IMG/VR virus record: IMGVR_UViG_3300049629_001818
Coordinates: 46,212 to 110,211 of that record
Strand: one strand, 5' to 3'
DNA length: 64,000 nt
From: a virus
Positions 7,509-17,130 of this stretch are shown in pieces. Under the pieces are notes generated by a model, which saw nothing but the letters and a program-made list of their open reading frames with translations, searched no databases and was not told where the DNA came from. Each line of letters opens with the position of its first letter. Positions within the stretch are counted from its first letter, which is position 1. Both the position numbers and the translations under genes were made by a program.

Positions 7509-10500
7509 TGACCAAAGTAAGATTTATCAAGATTATACATATCAAGAACTTCTTGATCAGATAAAACTTTTTGCCAAGTATAGACTTTTGATATTCTTCC
7601 ATTTAGATAATTACCCCCCGTATTAGCGTAACTAGCTAAATTTGTAGTTCCACTACCAAGATGTGCTAATGTCATATTGTGAGAACTGTCGAACTGACCA
7701 TTTATATAAATTTTAAATCCATTCGAAGTATTGAAAGTTACAACTACATTGTACCATGTATTAAGTGATATTGTTCCAGTAGATTGATAGGTATTGAATA
7801 CAACCCCTTGATTGTGGTGACCAACTTGTATTTTTGGTGAGCTACCCATATACATGAAGTGACCACCAACACCATCAAATCCACTTACTATGTTGTTATC
7901 AGTATATACATCTACCCAGAACCAGACGGACTTAGTATAAACCGTTGTTGGAACAGTAAGACCCGATCCTTGCGCATATTGACCTGATCCGTTGAAATCG
8001 AAATAAGATATAGTTCCAGAAACAAAAGTAGGATTACCAACAAGAGTCATGTTTTGTTGTGTGCCTGCTAGATCATACCAAGTAGTGCCTGAGCCTGGAT
8101 AACTCTCTGAAAGATTAGCGTCTAATTTAAGTAACATATCACTATTTGGTGTTACAGTAGGAGTTGGTGTAGGTGTCGGTGTTGTTGTAGAAGTTGGTGT
8201 TGGTGTTACTTGTACAAATCTAGGAGAGAGGAAATCATATTGTTGTGTGATTTCTGCTAGTGATAACTTTCTATTGTAAAAATATAGATTGGCAACATGA
8301 CCAAAAGATTGCGGAACTATATCATTATTACCCCAACCCCAGTGTGTAGTTCCACCAGCACCGAAAGAAATTGTACTACCAACTTGAGATCCGTTTATGT
8401 AGAATGTTTGGGATGAGCTGTCACCTACGACAGCAAACTGAACCCAAACTTCTACCGATGATGACGCATCATATCCAGAACTTCTGAGTGCTGTGTCCCA
8501 ATACGCAAGTGTGTTTGAACCATCGGGGATAGTTATTGGTGTATATTTAGGAGAATTTGTGTAAAGTAAAGTTCTAAATCCACTGGTATCGTTTTTCAAT
8601 CTACCCCAAGTAATATAGGTATATCCAGTAGTAGGTAGGAGAGGACCAGTTCCATTTACAACAACTCTCTTTGTTCCTGATGAACAGTCAAAACATTTGA
8701 TACCATTTAAAGTTGTAAATGATGAGCCCGTAAGCGTATGATCGTAGGTTCCAGGTGACCGCAAGTTAGAAACTGTTGTTCCTGACCCTGGATAGCTGGA
8801 AGAATCATAGGCATCCAACTCAATAACCAACCCTAGAGTAACAGGAGCCGATGTTGTTGTAACAGAAGGAGTATTTGTAGGAGTTTGAGTTGGTGTGTTT
8901 GTTATACTTGATGTTGGTGTGGTGGTTGGTGTTTGACTAGAAGTGGGTGTTTGAGTAGGTGTTTGAGTAGGAGTTGGTGTTGAAGAAGGTGCAATAGTTG
9001 TTGTAGTTGTTGTAGTGGTGTTGTAGCTATAGACCGTTGAGTTATAATTTTGTAGAACCTCACTAGCAGAGAGAGCTCTTCTATAATATCGAATAATACC
9101 ATATCCACCAGCAAAATAACCAGCAACCGAGCCCAAGTAAGTAGTCGTATCAATAGCACCAAAAGCTAAATACCAATCGGTGATTCCATCATTGTGTGGA
9201 GAATCATATGCAATTGAAATTGTTCCACCGATGACCCCATCGAGATATGATGTTAATACACTACCGTTATACACTCTAACTACTTGCTTCCAGGTATTAA
9301 GATAACTACCCGCACCATTGACTACTCTAGTTACAGCAGTTCCATTCCACAAAGAAGTAATGATTTGATTGAATGGTCCTGTTTGTAATATTTGTGCCCC
9401 GGCAAAATGATATCCATCATTTATTGTAGGCTGTCCAAGATCGGACCATATACAATCATCCACAGCGGTAGGACGTATCCAAACTTCAATAGTATGTGTT
9501 TCGGTAGCTCCGAAATAAATGTCTGGACTCAAAATGTAATCATTAACACCATCAAAGGTGAAGTATCCACCCGCACCAGATGTATGAACTGGACTTCCGA
9601 ATATAGAGCCGTTATTACCATTACCACTAATGTCATTTAGAGTAGTTCCTGAGCCACTATAAGAAGATGTATTACCTGGATCAAAGTAGAAGAAAGCACC
9701 CGAAGCTATCGACCCTTCTGTTATTGTTGAAGTTGGTGTGGTTGTAGGTGTTTGTGTATTGGTCGGTGTTACGGTCCTAGTCGGTGTAACAGTTAAAGTA
9801 GGTGTAACGGTAGAGGTAGGAGTCTCACTCGATGTTTGAGTGGGTGTTTCTGTTGGTGTTGATGTAACGGTAGGTGTGATAGTTGAAGTCACAGAAGGTG
9901 TAATAGTTGGTGTTTGAGTAGGTGTTTGAGTAGAAGTTTCGGTTGGTGTTACGGTTTGTGTTGGTGTTACAGTTGAGGTTTGTGTGGGCGTTTCAGTTAC
10001 AGATGGTGTAACTGTGGGTGTCAGAGTTGATGTTACAGTTGGTGTTACAGTTGGTGTTGCGGTCACTGTTGGAGTTTGAGTGACCGTCGGTGTCATAGTT
10101 CTAGTTGGTGTTGGAGTTCTAGTTGGTGTTTTTGTAGGAGTGACCGTTACGGTTGGTGTAGGTGTTTGTGTAGGGGTGGGTGTAGGTGAAATAAGTAAAT
10201 AATCTGATTTCAGTAGATCTATGCCAGTGGTATATTTTTCGTAAATACTTGAGGTAGCTGAAGTTAAATCTTCTATTTGTAGAAGTGTAGAAACTCTCAA
10301 TATCTCCTTACCATCCTCAAAAAGTTCCTTGATTTGTCCAATACTATAGTTGTTAGATACGAGATAGAAATCCCAACCTATTTGGTAAACACCTTTTGCA
10401 TCTGATATTTTTTTAAGCTCAACATTCTGCACTCCTTCGGTAACAGATCTTATATGTGGCCAAGATTTTTTCTTGAAATCTTCCAAGGTCGGATATCTGT

Positions 10501-11434
10501 CCCAGTTTATACCAAAGTATTTCAACATAACATCTGATAGTAGTCCTAATTCTTTTTGCTTTAAGGATTCATCAACTAACAGTTCCCATTCGAAGTAGTA
10601 ATCTTTACCACGTCTAGCTATTTTAGTTATTTTATTATACAAAAATTTTACTCTACTTGTATAATTTACTCTTGGCTCTAAAGTAGTTGTTGAAGTAGTA
10701 GAAGTTGAAGTAGTCGTGGTTGTTGTAGTTGTTGTAGAACTTGTTGCAACTATACTTAGAGATGGTGTCGGTGTCAAGGTTTGAGTTGGTGTCTGTGTTG
10801 GTGTTATACTAGCGGCAGAAAAATCAAAATCATCAACCGGTTCTACATATAGATATCCATCAATACCGTTGAAAACAACTGAACCACTTCCACCAATAGG
10901 ACTCGTAGAGCTCCAAGAAAGAGTGAATCCATAAGTGTCTTTGCCAGTATCTGAGCTATCATAAACAAAATCATTGATATCATCAAATTTCAATAATAAA
11001 ATCGTATCAGCTAATACATCGTAATTTTGTGCCAATGGATTGAAGTTTGATGAATACACTTCATCTTGCGTCCATCTAAAATTTGATAATCTTCCAGAAA
11101 AATAAGAATCTTCTTCGAGATCAGTTCCGATGTAAAGTTTATCATCATAATCAGTGATCATACCAGAATAATATTCAATGGTATTTCCTATTTTTTGACC
11201 GTTTTTATAGATTTTTATTGAACCGTTTGTATAAACAATAGCGAAGTGTGTCCAATTGTTAAGTATTAGAGAAACAGGCTCTTGAAACCGAATGCCTGAA
11301 TTTATCCACAGACGAAAGATGCTACTTTCTATCGAGACCGCGATTTTAGCAGTCGGAAAACTATTTATCGAAAAAACTCTGGGATTACCCAGATCTGAGG
11401 TCATGTACTGAAACCACTCAATCGTAAAATTCAT
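7505..11434 (-). CDS. Giant LamG-domain adhesin / tail-fibre-like protein with Thr-Pro linkers
   Basis: A 1309-aa modular virion surface protein. Order: an N-terminal LamG/concanavalin-like domain (residues ~1-160), a Thr tract (~232-252), a globular alpha/beta domain (~253-415), a long Thr-Pro repeat (~414-571), then three more LamG-like domains (~571-780, ~870-1070, ~1100-1309) separated by Thr or Thr-Pro linkers. The LamG units share the openings SYSGSGTT, SYPGSGTT and SYPGSGTTW, and at least one carries a GYFTFDGVNDYI-like strand. LamG folds commonly bind glycans, so a host-surface binding role is inferred. There is no signal peptide, as expected for a virion protein. A TATATATA element sits 5 nt before the ATG. 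Confidence 0.8.
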   Translation of the reverse strand: MNFTIEWFQYMTSDLGNPRVFSINSFPTAKIAVSIESSIFRLWINSGIRFQEPVSLILNNWTHFAIVYTNGSIKIYKNGQKIGNTIEYYSGMITDYDDKLYIGTDLEEDSYFSGRLSNFRWTQDEVYSSNFNPLAQNYDVLADTILLLKFDDINDFVYDSSDTGKDTYGFTLSWSSTSPIGGSGSVVFNGIDGYLYVEPVDDFDFSAASITPTQTPTQTLTPTPSLSIVATSSTTTTTTTTTSTSTTSTTTLEPRVNYTSRVKFLYNKITKIARRGKDYYFEWELLVDESLKQKELGLLSDVMLKYFGINWDRYPTLEDFKKKSWPHIRSVTEGVQNVELKKISDAKGVYQIGWDFYLVSNNYSIGQIKELFEDGKEILRVSTLLQIEDLTSATSSIYEKYTTGIDLLKSDYLLISPTPTPTQTPTPTVTVTPTKTPTRTPTPTRTMTPTVTQTPTVTATPTVTPTVTSTLTPTVTPSVTETPTQTSTVTPTQTVTPTETSTQTPTQTPTITPSVTSTITPTVTSTPTETPTQTSSETPTSTVTPTLTVTPTRTVTPTNTQTPTTTPTSTITEGSIASGAFFYFDPGNTSSYSGSGTTLNDISGNGNNGSIFGSPVHTSGAGGYFTFDGVNDYILSPDIYFGATETHTIEVWIRPTAVDDCIWSDLGQPTINDGYHFAGAQILQTGPFNQIITSLWNGTAVTRVVNGAGSYLNTWKQVVRVYNGSVLTSYLDGVIGGTISIAYDSPHNDGITDWYLAFGAIDTTTYLGSVAGYFAGGYGIIRYYRRALSASEVLQNYNSTVYSYNTTTTTTTTIAPSSTPTPTQTPTQTPTSSQTPTTTPTSSITNTPTQTPTNTPSVTTTSAPVTLGLVIELDAYDSSSYPGSGTTVSNLRSPGTYDHTLTGSSFTTLNGIKCFDCSSGTKRVVVNGTGPLLPTTGYTYITWGRLKNDTSGFRTLLYTNSPKYTPITIPDGSNTLAYWDTALRSSGYDASSSVEVWVQFAVVGDSSSQTFYINGSQVGSTISFGAGGTTHWGWGNNDIVPQSFGHVANLYFYNRKLSLAEITQQYDFLSPRFVQVTPTPTSTTTPTPTPTPTVTPNSDMLLKLDANLSESYPGSGTTWYDLAGTQQNMTLVGNPTFVSGTISYFDFNGSGQYAQGSGLTVPTTVYTKSVWFWVDVYTDNNIVSGFDGVGGHFMYMGSSPKIQVGHHNQGVVFNTYQSTGTISLNTWYNVVVTFNTSNGFKIYINGQFDSSHNMTLAHLGSGTTNLASYANTGGNYLNGRISKVYTWQKVLSDQEVLDMYNLDKSYFGH
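9720..10192 (-). repeat. Thr-Pro repeat tract in the LamG adhesin gene
   Basis: Degenerate 12-nt periodic DNA encoding TPTxTPTx on the minus strand (seen as GTTGGTGT-like units on the plus strand), about 157 codons. It forms the linker between the globular N-terminal part and LamG domain 2. Codons vary at third positions, so the array is old or selected at the protein level. Confidence 0.9.
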
Positions 11435-11439
11435 TAAGA

Positions 11440-11447
11440 TATATATA
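11440..11447 (-). promoter_or_regulatory. TATATATA late-type promoter candidate (LamG adhesin)
   Basis: Palindromic TATATATA, 5 nt upstream of the minus-strand ATG ending at 11434. One of a set placed before virion genes. Confidence 0.55.
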
Positions 11448-11485
11448 AAATTAGAAAAAACTTCAACCGCCTTTTCTAATTTTAT
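11445..11485 (-). terminator. 14-bp perfect inverted repeat between two minus-strand genes
   Basis: ATAAAATTAGAAAA (11445-11458) and TTTTCTAATTTTAT (11472-11485) are perfect reverse complements around a 13-nt loop. It lies between the end of the baseplate-assembly gene and the start of the LamG adhesin, and overlaps the adhesin's TATATATA element. It may be a weak AT-only terminator or a regulatory hairpin. The stem has little G+C, so termination is uncertain. Confidence 0.5.
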
Positions 11486-11494
11486 TTATATAGT

Positions 11495-12268
11495 TCATCT
11501 GAATATTTCTTTGAGTTGAATCTTTGACTGAAGATCGATTACTTTTTTACCTATTTTCAAGGTATATTTAATAGACTTGGAAAACTCTTCGATAATTGCT
11601 TCGATTTTTTCCATCTCTTTTTTATCTAAATCATCATTGAAAATAGTAATTAGATTTTCTATTTCTTTTTTTGTAATACTATCTTTCATACCCAGAAAGA
11701 AAATGAAGTTGTAGTTCATATCTGTTAGATCTCTTCCGGATTTTTTTGCACTTTTCGAGTTAAGATATTTAAGTAAATCTGATTCAACGCCAATAGAAGG
11801 TAACGAAAATCGGTAACCCTGCATCTCGAAGATTTTTTCTTCAGCGTTGTAAAAACTCTCAAATTTTGAAAAATTAAAGTAGTTGAAACTTTCATTAGAG
11901 ATCTCAACTTCCTTTACAAGTGACGAATCACTATCAAAATAGTTGATGTTTATTTTTTTATCCTGTGTAAATTTAACAATTTCCAAAAATACCCAGATAA
12001 GATCAATAACTTTAAGGTATCTGAAATTATAATTTTCTGGAAAAACAGCGTTTGCTTCTACTACACGTTTAATAGACTCAATAATAGAAAACATATCTTT
12101 TTCTACGAAATTGGTTTCATAGTGAACGATCTGCTCTGAAGATGCTCTTTTGATTTTAATCGAGAAATCTTCAGGATAAAACAAACCACGGGAGGGTAAT
12201 TGACCTAAATCTAGATCTTTATTACCTCTTACAAGACTTTTGATAAGACGAACTAGTTCCATAATCAT
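11495..12268 (-). CDS. T4 gp26/gp51-like baseplate hub (assembly) protein
   Basis: A 257-aa protein with the pattern of the T4 baseplate gp26/gp51 family: GQLPSRGLFYPEDFSIKIKR near the N terminus (the family signature is LPSKGxxYP followed by short strands), then FSIIESIKRVVEAN and a YLKVIDLIWVFLEI helix where the family has its conserved hub segments. In T4 these proteins help build the baseplate hub. The rest is helical. It is the last of a closely spaced minus-strand run from 17032. ATG 12268 or 12262 can start it (MIMELV or MELV). Confidence 0.6.
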   Translation of the reverse strand: MIMELVRLIKSLVRGNKDLDLGQLPSRGLFYPEDFSIKIKRASSEQIVHYETNFVEKDMFSIIESIKRVVEANAVFPENYNFRYLKVIDLIWVFLEIVKFTQDKKININYFDSDSSLVKEVEISNESFNYFNFSKFESFYNAEEKIFEMQGYRFSLPSIGVESDLLKYLNSKSAKKSGRDLTDMNYNFIFFLGMKDSITKKEIENLITIFNDDLDKKEMEKIEAIIEEFSKSIKYTLKIGKKVIDLQSKIQLKEIFR

Positions 12269-12286
12269 CTTGTATGGGAAAATAAG

Positions 12287-13210
12287 TTATTGTTTAATCT
12301 GAATGTAAAGATGTATCCAAAACTCTTCGGCTCTAAGTGAGATCTTTACCTTATTCGACCACCTATAACTTCTCAATTTTTCCTTTATTTCTTCCTTTAT
12401 TTTCTCAAATGAAGAAGGGTCGATTTCTCTACTACTCCAAACACCTAGTCCATACCAACCGAAATGTAAAAGGTGCTTCTCCCATAGAGAAAACTTATCA
12501 CTACTTGGAAAATCAAACCCATCAACTGAAGTTTTAATTTTTCCAAGAAGAAGTAGGTTTTGGGGAGTGACCTCCATAAAATCTCTTTTTATTTCCCAGA
12601 GTATTTTAGCACCCAACGAAGATATATACCTAGAAAAATTTCCTGTAAATTTTACCTCTTGTATAGGGTAAAATTCAGATTTTGTATAAAAACCATAGCA
12701 AAAAAGTCCGTCATTTTTTACTCCCCAGAAAGCTTTTACCCATTTTTGATCTCCTGGTATTTTTTCAACTTCTTGATTGATAGAAGTTATTCTAGTAGAG
12801 AGATTTAATAACTTTTCTCTCCAGATCTTTTTTGTTGTAAAATAAACAAGCCAATCCCTCTTTGGTTTTTTTTCTACCTCAATACCATCAATAAAAGATA
12901 GTGTTTTTACGAAAAGTTTGAAGAGTGTTTTTTGCCTAATAGGATCTATAGACTGAATGGACGCAGTAACCTGCTTAGGTGAATCTTTGGATAGTTTATC
13001 CTCTATTCTTTTACGAAGATTTTCTTTTTGGCTGCTATTCAATGTATCTAGAAGATTTTCTAATCCAATTGTAGGATCTTTATCCTCGATATATTCATCA
13101 ATAATATCCAAAAGTGAAGGATCCTTCTCGGTTAAGTTTGATACCCAAAGTGAAAAGTTTATCAACTTTGATTCTGAAATCCAGTTCTTAAAATTATAGA
13201 TAGTATTCAT
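12287..13210 (-). CDS. Hypothetical protein, 307 aa, in the baseplate cluster
   Basis: Unrecognised protein between baseplate-type genes (18-nt and 4-nt gaps). The N terminus MNTIYNFKNWISESK matches a short motif seen at the start of several other proteins in this window. Residues 40-110 are charged helices. The second half is a Trp/Tyr-rich alpha/beta domain (FWGVKNDGLFCYGFYTKSEFY). A virion or assembly role is inferred from context only. Confidence 0.7.
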   Translation of the reverse strand: MNTIYNFKNWISESKLINFSLWVSNLTEKDPSLLDIIDEYIEDKDPTIGLENLLDTLNSSQKENLRKRIEDKLSKDSPKQVTASIQSIDPIRQKTLFKLFVKTLSFIDGIEVEKKPKRDWLVYFTTKKIWREKLLNLSTRITSINQEVEKIPGDQKWVKAFWGVKNDGLFCYGFYTKSEFYPIQEVKFTGNFSRYISSLGAKILWEIKRDFMEVTPQNLLLLGKIKTSVDGFDFPSSDKFSLWEKHLLHFGWYGLGVWSSREIDPSSFEKIKEEIKEKLRSYRWSNKVKISLRAEEFWIHLYIQIKQ

Positions 13211-13214
13211 ATTT

Positions 13215-13862
13215 TTAAGATGAAGTAACGGTTAGACTTATCGTAAGACCTTGTCCAACACTATTTCCAGCTCTATCGGATACATCGAAAGTTATAACAT
13301 AGGCACCAACACCTGAAATATAGTTACTATAGGTCGAATTGGTATAGATAAAAATATTCGATTCTGTGAGGGTCAATACACCATCTCTATTATCTGAAGT
13401 TTGTCTAACAAGATCGGTAATTAAATCTCTTTTTGACATTATATCTGAATATACCCAAGTTGCTGAAAAAGTTCCAGAATAGGTAGAAGACCATGTTCCT
13501 GTAACGTTGTTTAGTTTTACAACCGGATTGAAATAGATTACAGGTGCCTCTGAATCTTCTCTTGAGGAGGTCGCTCCTAGATCTGTTATTTTTCTTGTAG
13601 GATCATCCTTAATCCAACCAATCAAACTATAAACTTGATTTGCAACACTCTGGCTACTAAAATCGAATCTCAAATCTTCTGAAGTTGAATAAACCAACAC
13701 TGAAGATTCCTCCTTCACTACACTAGTTATAGTTGATATAGGAAACTGAGCACTAACTTTAGATCCCGAATTGTCTAGAATCTTGAAACTCTTTGAAGTA
13801 TTTTCTAGTTGATATATCGAGATATCTTCTAAATAGGTTCCGATTTTTGATGAGTAGGTCAT
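13215..13862 (-). CDS. Virion protein with an Ig/cadherin-like C-terminal domain
   Basis: A 215-aa protein. Residues ~1-90 are strand-rich and unassigned. Residues ~110-215 read as a beta-sandwich: SEAPVIYFNPVVKL, then YVITFDVSDRAGNS and a terminal LTISLTVTSS, typical of Ig-like or cadherin-like repeats used on phage surfaces. Only 4 nt separate it from the 12287-13210 gene. Inferred to be a tail or decoration protein. Confidence 0.65.
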   Translation of the reverse strand: MTYSSKIGTYLEDISIYQLENTSKSFKILDNSGSKVSAQFPISTITSVVKEESSVLVYSTSEDLRFDFSSQSVANQVYSLIGWIKDDPTRKITDLGATSSREDSEAPVIYFNPVVKLNNVTGTWSSTYSGTFSATWVYSDIMSKRDLITDLVRQTSDNRDGVLTLTESNIFIYTNSTYSNYISGVGAYVITFDVSDRAGNSVGQGLTISLTVTSS

Positions 13863-13876
13863 AATTTTTGTATGAT

Positions 13877-14299
13877 TTAAGTAGCTATGAGAATATCTAT
13901 ATTAACTCCGTAGTCTAAATTTGGATTGTGAAGATAGATACCAGTAAATGGATTTGCTGAATTTGTATGCATCATCAGAAGTTTAGAAAAATATTGAGAT
14001 CTTGAATTATCTATCCAGTTCCAACGAAGGTAGTTTTTATCTTCAACTTTTGATTTGGCATTATACCTAGCTACTATAGCAAAAAAAGTAGTTTTATCAT
14101 CAAACTGATCTACTAGATAATCTTCTTGTCCTGCCTCTAGAGTTACCTTAAATTTAGTAAGTTGTTTGTATGGTAAATTTAAATCATTTAATACTAGTCT
14201 TTCAACTGTATTTTGACCATCAACAGCGATCAGATCACCGGCTTGAAATTTTAGATATTTACTACCTTCACCAAATAAACTATTTTCACAAACTGCCAT
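13877..14299 (-). CDS. Hypothetical virion protein, 140 aa
   Basis: Unrecognised beta-rich protein (KYLKFQAGDLIAVDGQ..., FAIVARYNAKS). It sits in the structural run and has its own TATATA element 5 nt before the ATG, so it is likely late and virion-associated. It is followed after 14 nt by the Ig-like protein gene. No enzymatic motif. Confidence 0.65.
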   Translation of the reverse strand: MAVCENSLFGEGSKYLKFQAGDLIAVDGQNTVERLVLNDLNLPYKQLTKFKVTLEAGQEDYLVDQFDDKTTFFAIVARYNAKSKVEDKNYLRWNWIDNSRSQYFSKLLMMHTNSANPFTGIYLHNPNLDYGVNIDILIAT

Positions 14300-14304
14300 T
14301 TAAA

Positions 14305-14310
14305 TATATA
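14305..14310 (-). promoter_or_regulatory. TATATA late-type promoter candidate
   Basis: TATATA 5 nt upstream of the minus-strand ATG ending at 14299. A second TATATA lies about 20 nt further upstream. Confidence 0.55.
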
Positions 14311-14347
14311 TTTTAATCTATATATTAAATCTTCAATCCTATTTAAT

Positions 14348-17032
14348 TTAAATTGTATCTTCGTAAAACTTTTGTGAAATTATCTGATAATCCGTTGAAA
14401 TGTTACCAGTGAGTGTAGAGACTATTCTTGTTATAGAAATCTTGTATCCTTTATTATATTTTAAACTAAAAGCATTACACAGATAATTGTCTAAACAAAT
14501 AGGAAAACTAACGCCCGATCCAAAAACATAATTTGTTACCACCGGATTTGTGGAAAGATCAAACCACATTTTCGAATCATTCGAATCAATATTTAATAAT
14601 CTGTATTGTCCTGAAAAATCAACCGTAGAAGCAGAACCAACTACAAAATCCTCAAAAAGAACATAATCACCAACTTTCATCGTTTTTTTGATCAACTTAT
14701 TTGGTTCTTGAAAAGGAACCAGAAGACTATAATCAGAAAAAAGAAGAACATTTTGATTAAAATTTGTATTGAAATTGAAATTTTTGAATTTTTTAGCTGT
14801 GTTTGTTGTGTTGGTTGATATATTGTAGTAAATAGGTAAGTTCAGACCTTGAATTAAAGGTGTAAGTGTAGAATCTGTTCTTATAAAAATATCAAGTTGT
14901 TTATTTTGTGTGGCGTTGTCTGTGCCATCAACAATAATATCCAGTGTTTGACCAAAATCGAGATCTCTATCAATCGTTAAATTCAAACGTATATTTTGTC
15001 CTAAAAATTGTGGATTAATATCATCGTTAATGACTTTTAATAAAAAATCTTTATTTTGCGAAGGTTTGATAAGATACGAAACTGGTCCTGAAACATTAAA
15101 CAAATCTGTAGTTCTAACTACTTCAACTGGGTTGTATTTACCATCGATTGAATCAAGTGTTATATAGGAATTACCATTCTGAATAACACTTCTTACACTT
15201 ATAGTGTTACTACCAACAATCTGGTTAGAAGAATAAAGTCTTAAAAGATTTTCTAAAAAATTAATTTTTTGATTAATCTCTTCTATCTGTGTTTGTGAAT
15301 AGAGTAAGGTCTTTAGATTTAATATTTCATCTTGAATTTTTCCCTGATCGATAAGTATTTGTAGAAATGACTTATTGGCCATAGAAAGCTTTCTCATAGC
15401 TTCATTAAAAAGGTTAAAGTTAAAAAGAGAATTTATGGCGTCAGGATTATAGGCATCTTGTGGATTATCATTTGTTATGGCAAAGTTTAAGATAAGATTG
15501 AACGCATAAGAAACACCATCTTGATTGGAGTTGGCACAAAGTTTTGAAAAACTAGGCAGTCGATATCCAACTTCATTTGGTAGTGGATTATTATTTGGAT
15601 TATCCAAAAAAGTAATACCGTAAAGATTTTTTGAGATATTACCATTTGAATCTATCACGTCGTAATACCAAAGTATGGCGTTGAATTCAAAATCTTTTGG
15701 TGGATTACCATTGACATTGAGCATATTAAACTCGTCAAAAGTTGTAATCTCTTGATTACGAGAATTCATTTTAACATAGTGATCTCTATCAAAGTCAATT
15801 GATAAACCATCTAGTTTAGATGAGCTAACTGAGAAATTATTTACGTCACCTGATATACCAAAAAAATCTCCTCTTCTTCTTTGTGAATCACCAGTAGATA
15901 TTTGATAAGTATAAAAACTATTATCAAATTGACCGAAATAACTACCTGGATAATCTTGTGGAGAATTCACAATAGGATTTTTGAAATTCTCGGCACCAGC
16001 GATTTCACTTTGTATTTGTGCTGGTAAAATAGGAAAACCCACTCCAGGTTTATAATTTTTATCAATACGGGTTCTAAAAAGAACATCTGGTGTTTGACCT
16101 GTATTATCGGGTATATGTGCCCAAACTTCAGTATAAGATCTATCAGATTCTTGAACATTATTTACACCATTGACGTTACCTATATACTGAACTAATCGAT
16201 GATAAACCAAATTTATAGTAGAAGAAAGATTCGGATTTAAAGCTGCGGCAACATATAGATCAACAATAATAATATCATTACCAGACGAACTAGTCTTATA
16301 AACTACTTTAGATCTTGCACTAGAAAGTGTAGTAAGAAGATTAGTTAATCCAGAATCACGAGCTAAATCACCCGAGCTGTAACTAGATGGTTCGATAAAT
16401 TCTATAATATCTCCTACTTTTAGATTTGTAGCACCTTTTATCTCGATTTCAAGTTTTCCAGTGTGTGATGGGTTGGTGGTCTGGTAGAAGGTTACCGTTT
16501 CAAAATCAAAAATTTCTCTTTCTCTCCAAAGATATTCCTTAAAGTATTCATCGTTAGTAAGATTATTTCTTGCAAACTCTTGAAGATTCCCAAAATACTC
16601 GTCTCCATCGTTTGCTATCTCAAGATCGAATAGATTGAGTTTCTTACACCATTTCCAGAATATTTTCTCAGTGGGTGTTGTTGTATCATTATGATCGTAA
16701 TAAAATTCAGTATTATTAAGCTTCGAAGACTTCATAACAACCTCAAAATTAGCTACGTAGTTTCGTAACGATTCTATAAGCCCATCACTATAATCATCAG
16801 CTGGTGAAGAAAGTTCTGATTTTGAAAAAGTTCCAAAATCGAAATAAATACTGTTAGTAGCACCATCAGCTGAGAGATTTTGTTTAGGAAAATTTAATAG
16901 AACATAATTAGAAAAATACATTCTAAAATTTTCATTCTGATAAGAAGCTGAAATATCTTCAGCAGCGCCAGGGAAAGCATAAAATGATGTTCCCCGATTT
17001 TTAAGTCTTTTGTAGAGTGGTGTATGGGCCAT
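14348..17032 (-). CDS. Large virion protein, probable baseplate component (894 aa)
   Basis: An 894-aa beta-rich protein starting MAHTPLYKRLKNRGTSFYAF. It has no recognised enzymatic domain. It contains SH3-like stretches (NLKVGDIIEFIEPSSY and MKVGDYVLFEDFVVG), a coiled-coil segment around residues 565-595 (LKTLLYSQTQIEEINQKINF) and many Asn/Phe-rich strands. Size, position upstream of a gp26/51-like gene and a TATATA element 19 nt before the ATG point to a baseplate or tail role. It may be the lead gene of the minus-strand run. Confidence 0.65.
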   Translation of the reverse strand: MAHTPLYKRLKNRGTSFYAFPGAAEDISASYQNENFRMYFSNYVLLNFPKQNLSADGATNSIYFDFGTFSKSELSSPADDYSDGLIESLRNYVANFEVVMKSSKLNNTEFYYDHNDTTTPTEKIFWKWCKKLNLFDLEIANDGDEYFGNLQEFARNNLTNDEYFKEYLWREREIFDFETVTFYQTTNPSHTGKLEIEIKGATNLKVGDIIEFIEPSSYSSGDLARDSGLTNLLTTLSSARSKVVYKTSSSGNDIIIVDLYVAAALNPNLSSTINLVYHRLVQYIGNVNGVNNVQESDRSYTEVWAHIPDNTGQTPDVLFRTRIDKNYKPGVGFPILPAQIQSEIAGAENFKNPIVNSPQDYPGSYFGQFDNSFYTYQISTGDSQRRRGDFFGISGDVNNFSVSSSKLDGLSIDFDRDHYVKMNSRNQEITTFDEFNMLNVNGNPPKDFEFNAILWYYDVIDSNGNISKNLYGITFLDNPNNNPLPNEVGYRLPSFSKLCANSNQDGVSYAFNLILNFAITNDNPQDAYNPDAINSLFNFNLFNEAMRKLSMANKSFLQILIDQGKIQDEILNLKTLLYSQTQIEEINQKINFLENLLRLYSSNQIVGSNTISVRSVIQNGNSYITLDSIDGKYNPVEVVRTTDLFNVSGPVSYLIKPSQNKDFLLKVINDDINPQFLGQNIRLNLTIDRDLDFGQTLDIIVDGTDNATQNKQLDIFIRTDSTLTPLIQGLNLPIYYNISTNTTNTAKKFKNFNFNTNFNQNVLLFSDYSLLVPFQEPNKLIKKTMKVGDYVLFEDFVVGSASTVDFSGQYRLLNIDSNDSKMWFDLSTNPVVTNYVFGSGVSFPICLDNYLCNAFSLKYNKGYKISITRIVSTLTGNISTDYQIISQKFYEDTI

Positions 17033-17051
17033 ATTTTTAGAAAATCAAGGT

Positions 17052-17057
17052 TATATA
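17052..17057 (-). promoter_or_regulatory. TATATA late-type promoter candidate
   Basis: TATATA 19 nt upstream of the ATG of the 894-aa virion protein. This is the long-spacing class. Confidence 0.5.
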
Positions 17058-17106
17058 TTAAAATTATTCTCCTCGGCAGATATAGATTTTTAGAACAAAA
17101 AAACAC

Positions 17107-17125
17107 TTTTAGATATAATCTAAAA
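17107..17125 (+). promoter_or_regulatory. Palindrome with GATATAAT core upstream of the membrane protein
   Basis: TTTTAGAT (17107-17114) and ATCTAAAA (17118-17125) form a perfect 8-bp inverted repeat around ATA. The core GATATAAT (17112-17119) recurs before uvsX. It ends 5 nt before ATG 17131, so it could be a promoter or operator. Confidence 0.45.
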
Positions 17126-17130
17126 ATTTT

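Noticed and set aside
7505-11434. Diversity-generating retroelement linked to the adhesin
   Set aside because: No reverse transcriptase or template/variable repeat pair is present in the window.
12337-13199. Plus-strand frames opposite the 12287-13210 gene
   Set aside because: They are short, Ser/Phe/Tyr-biased antisense frames without promoters, lying inside a well-formed minus-strand gene.
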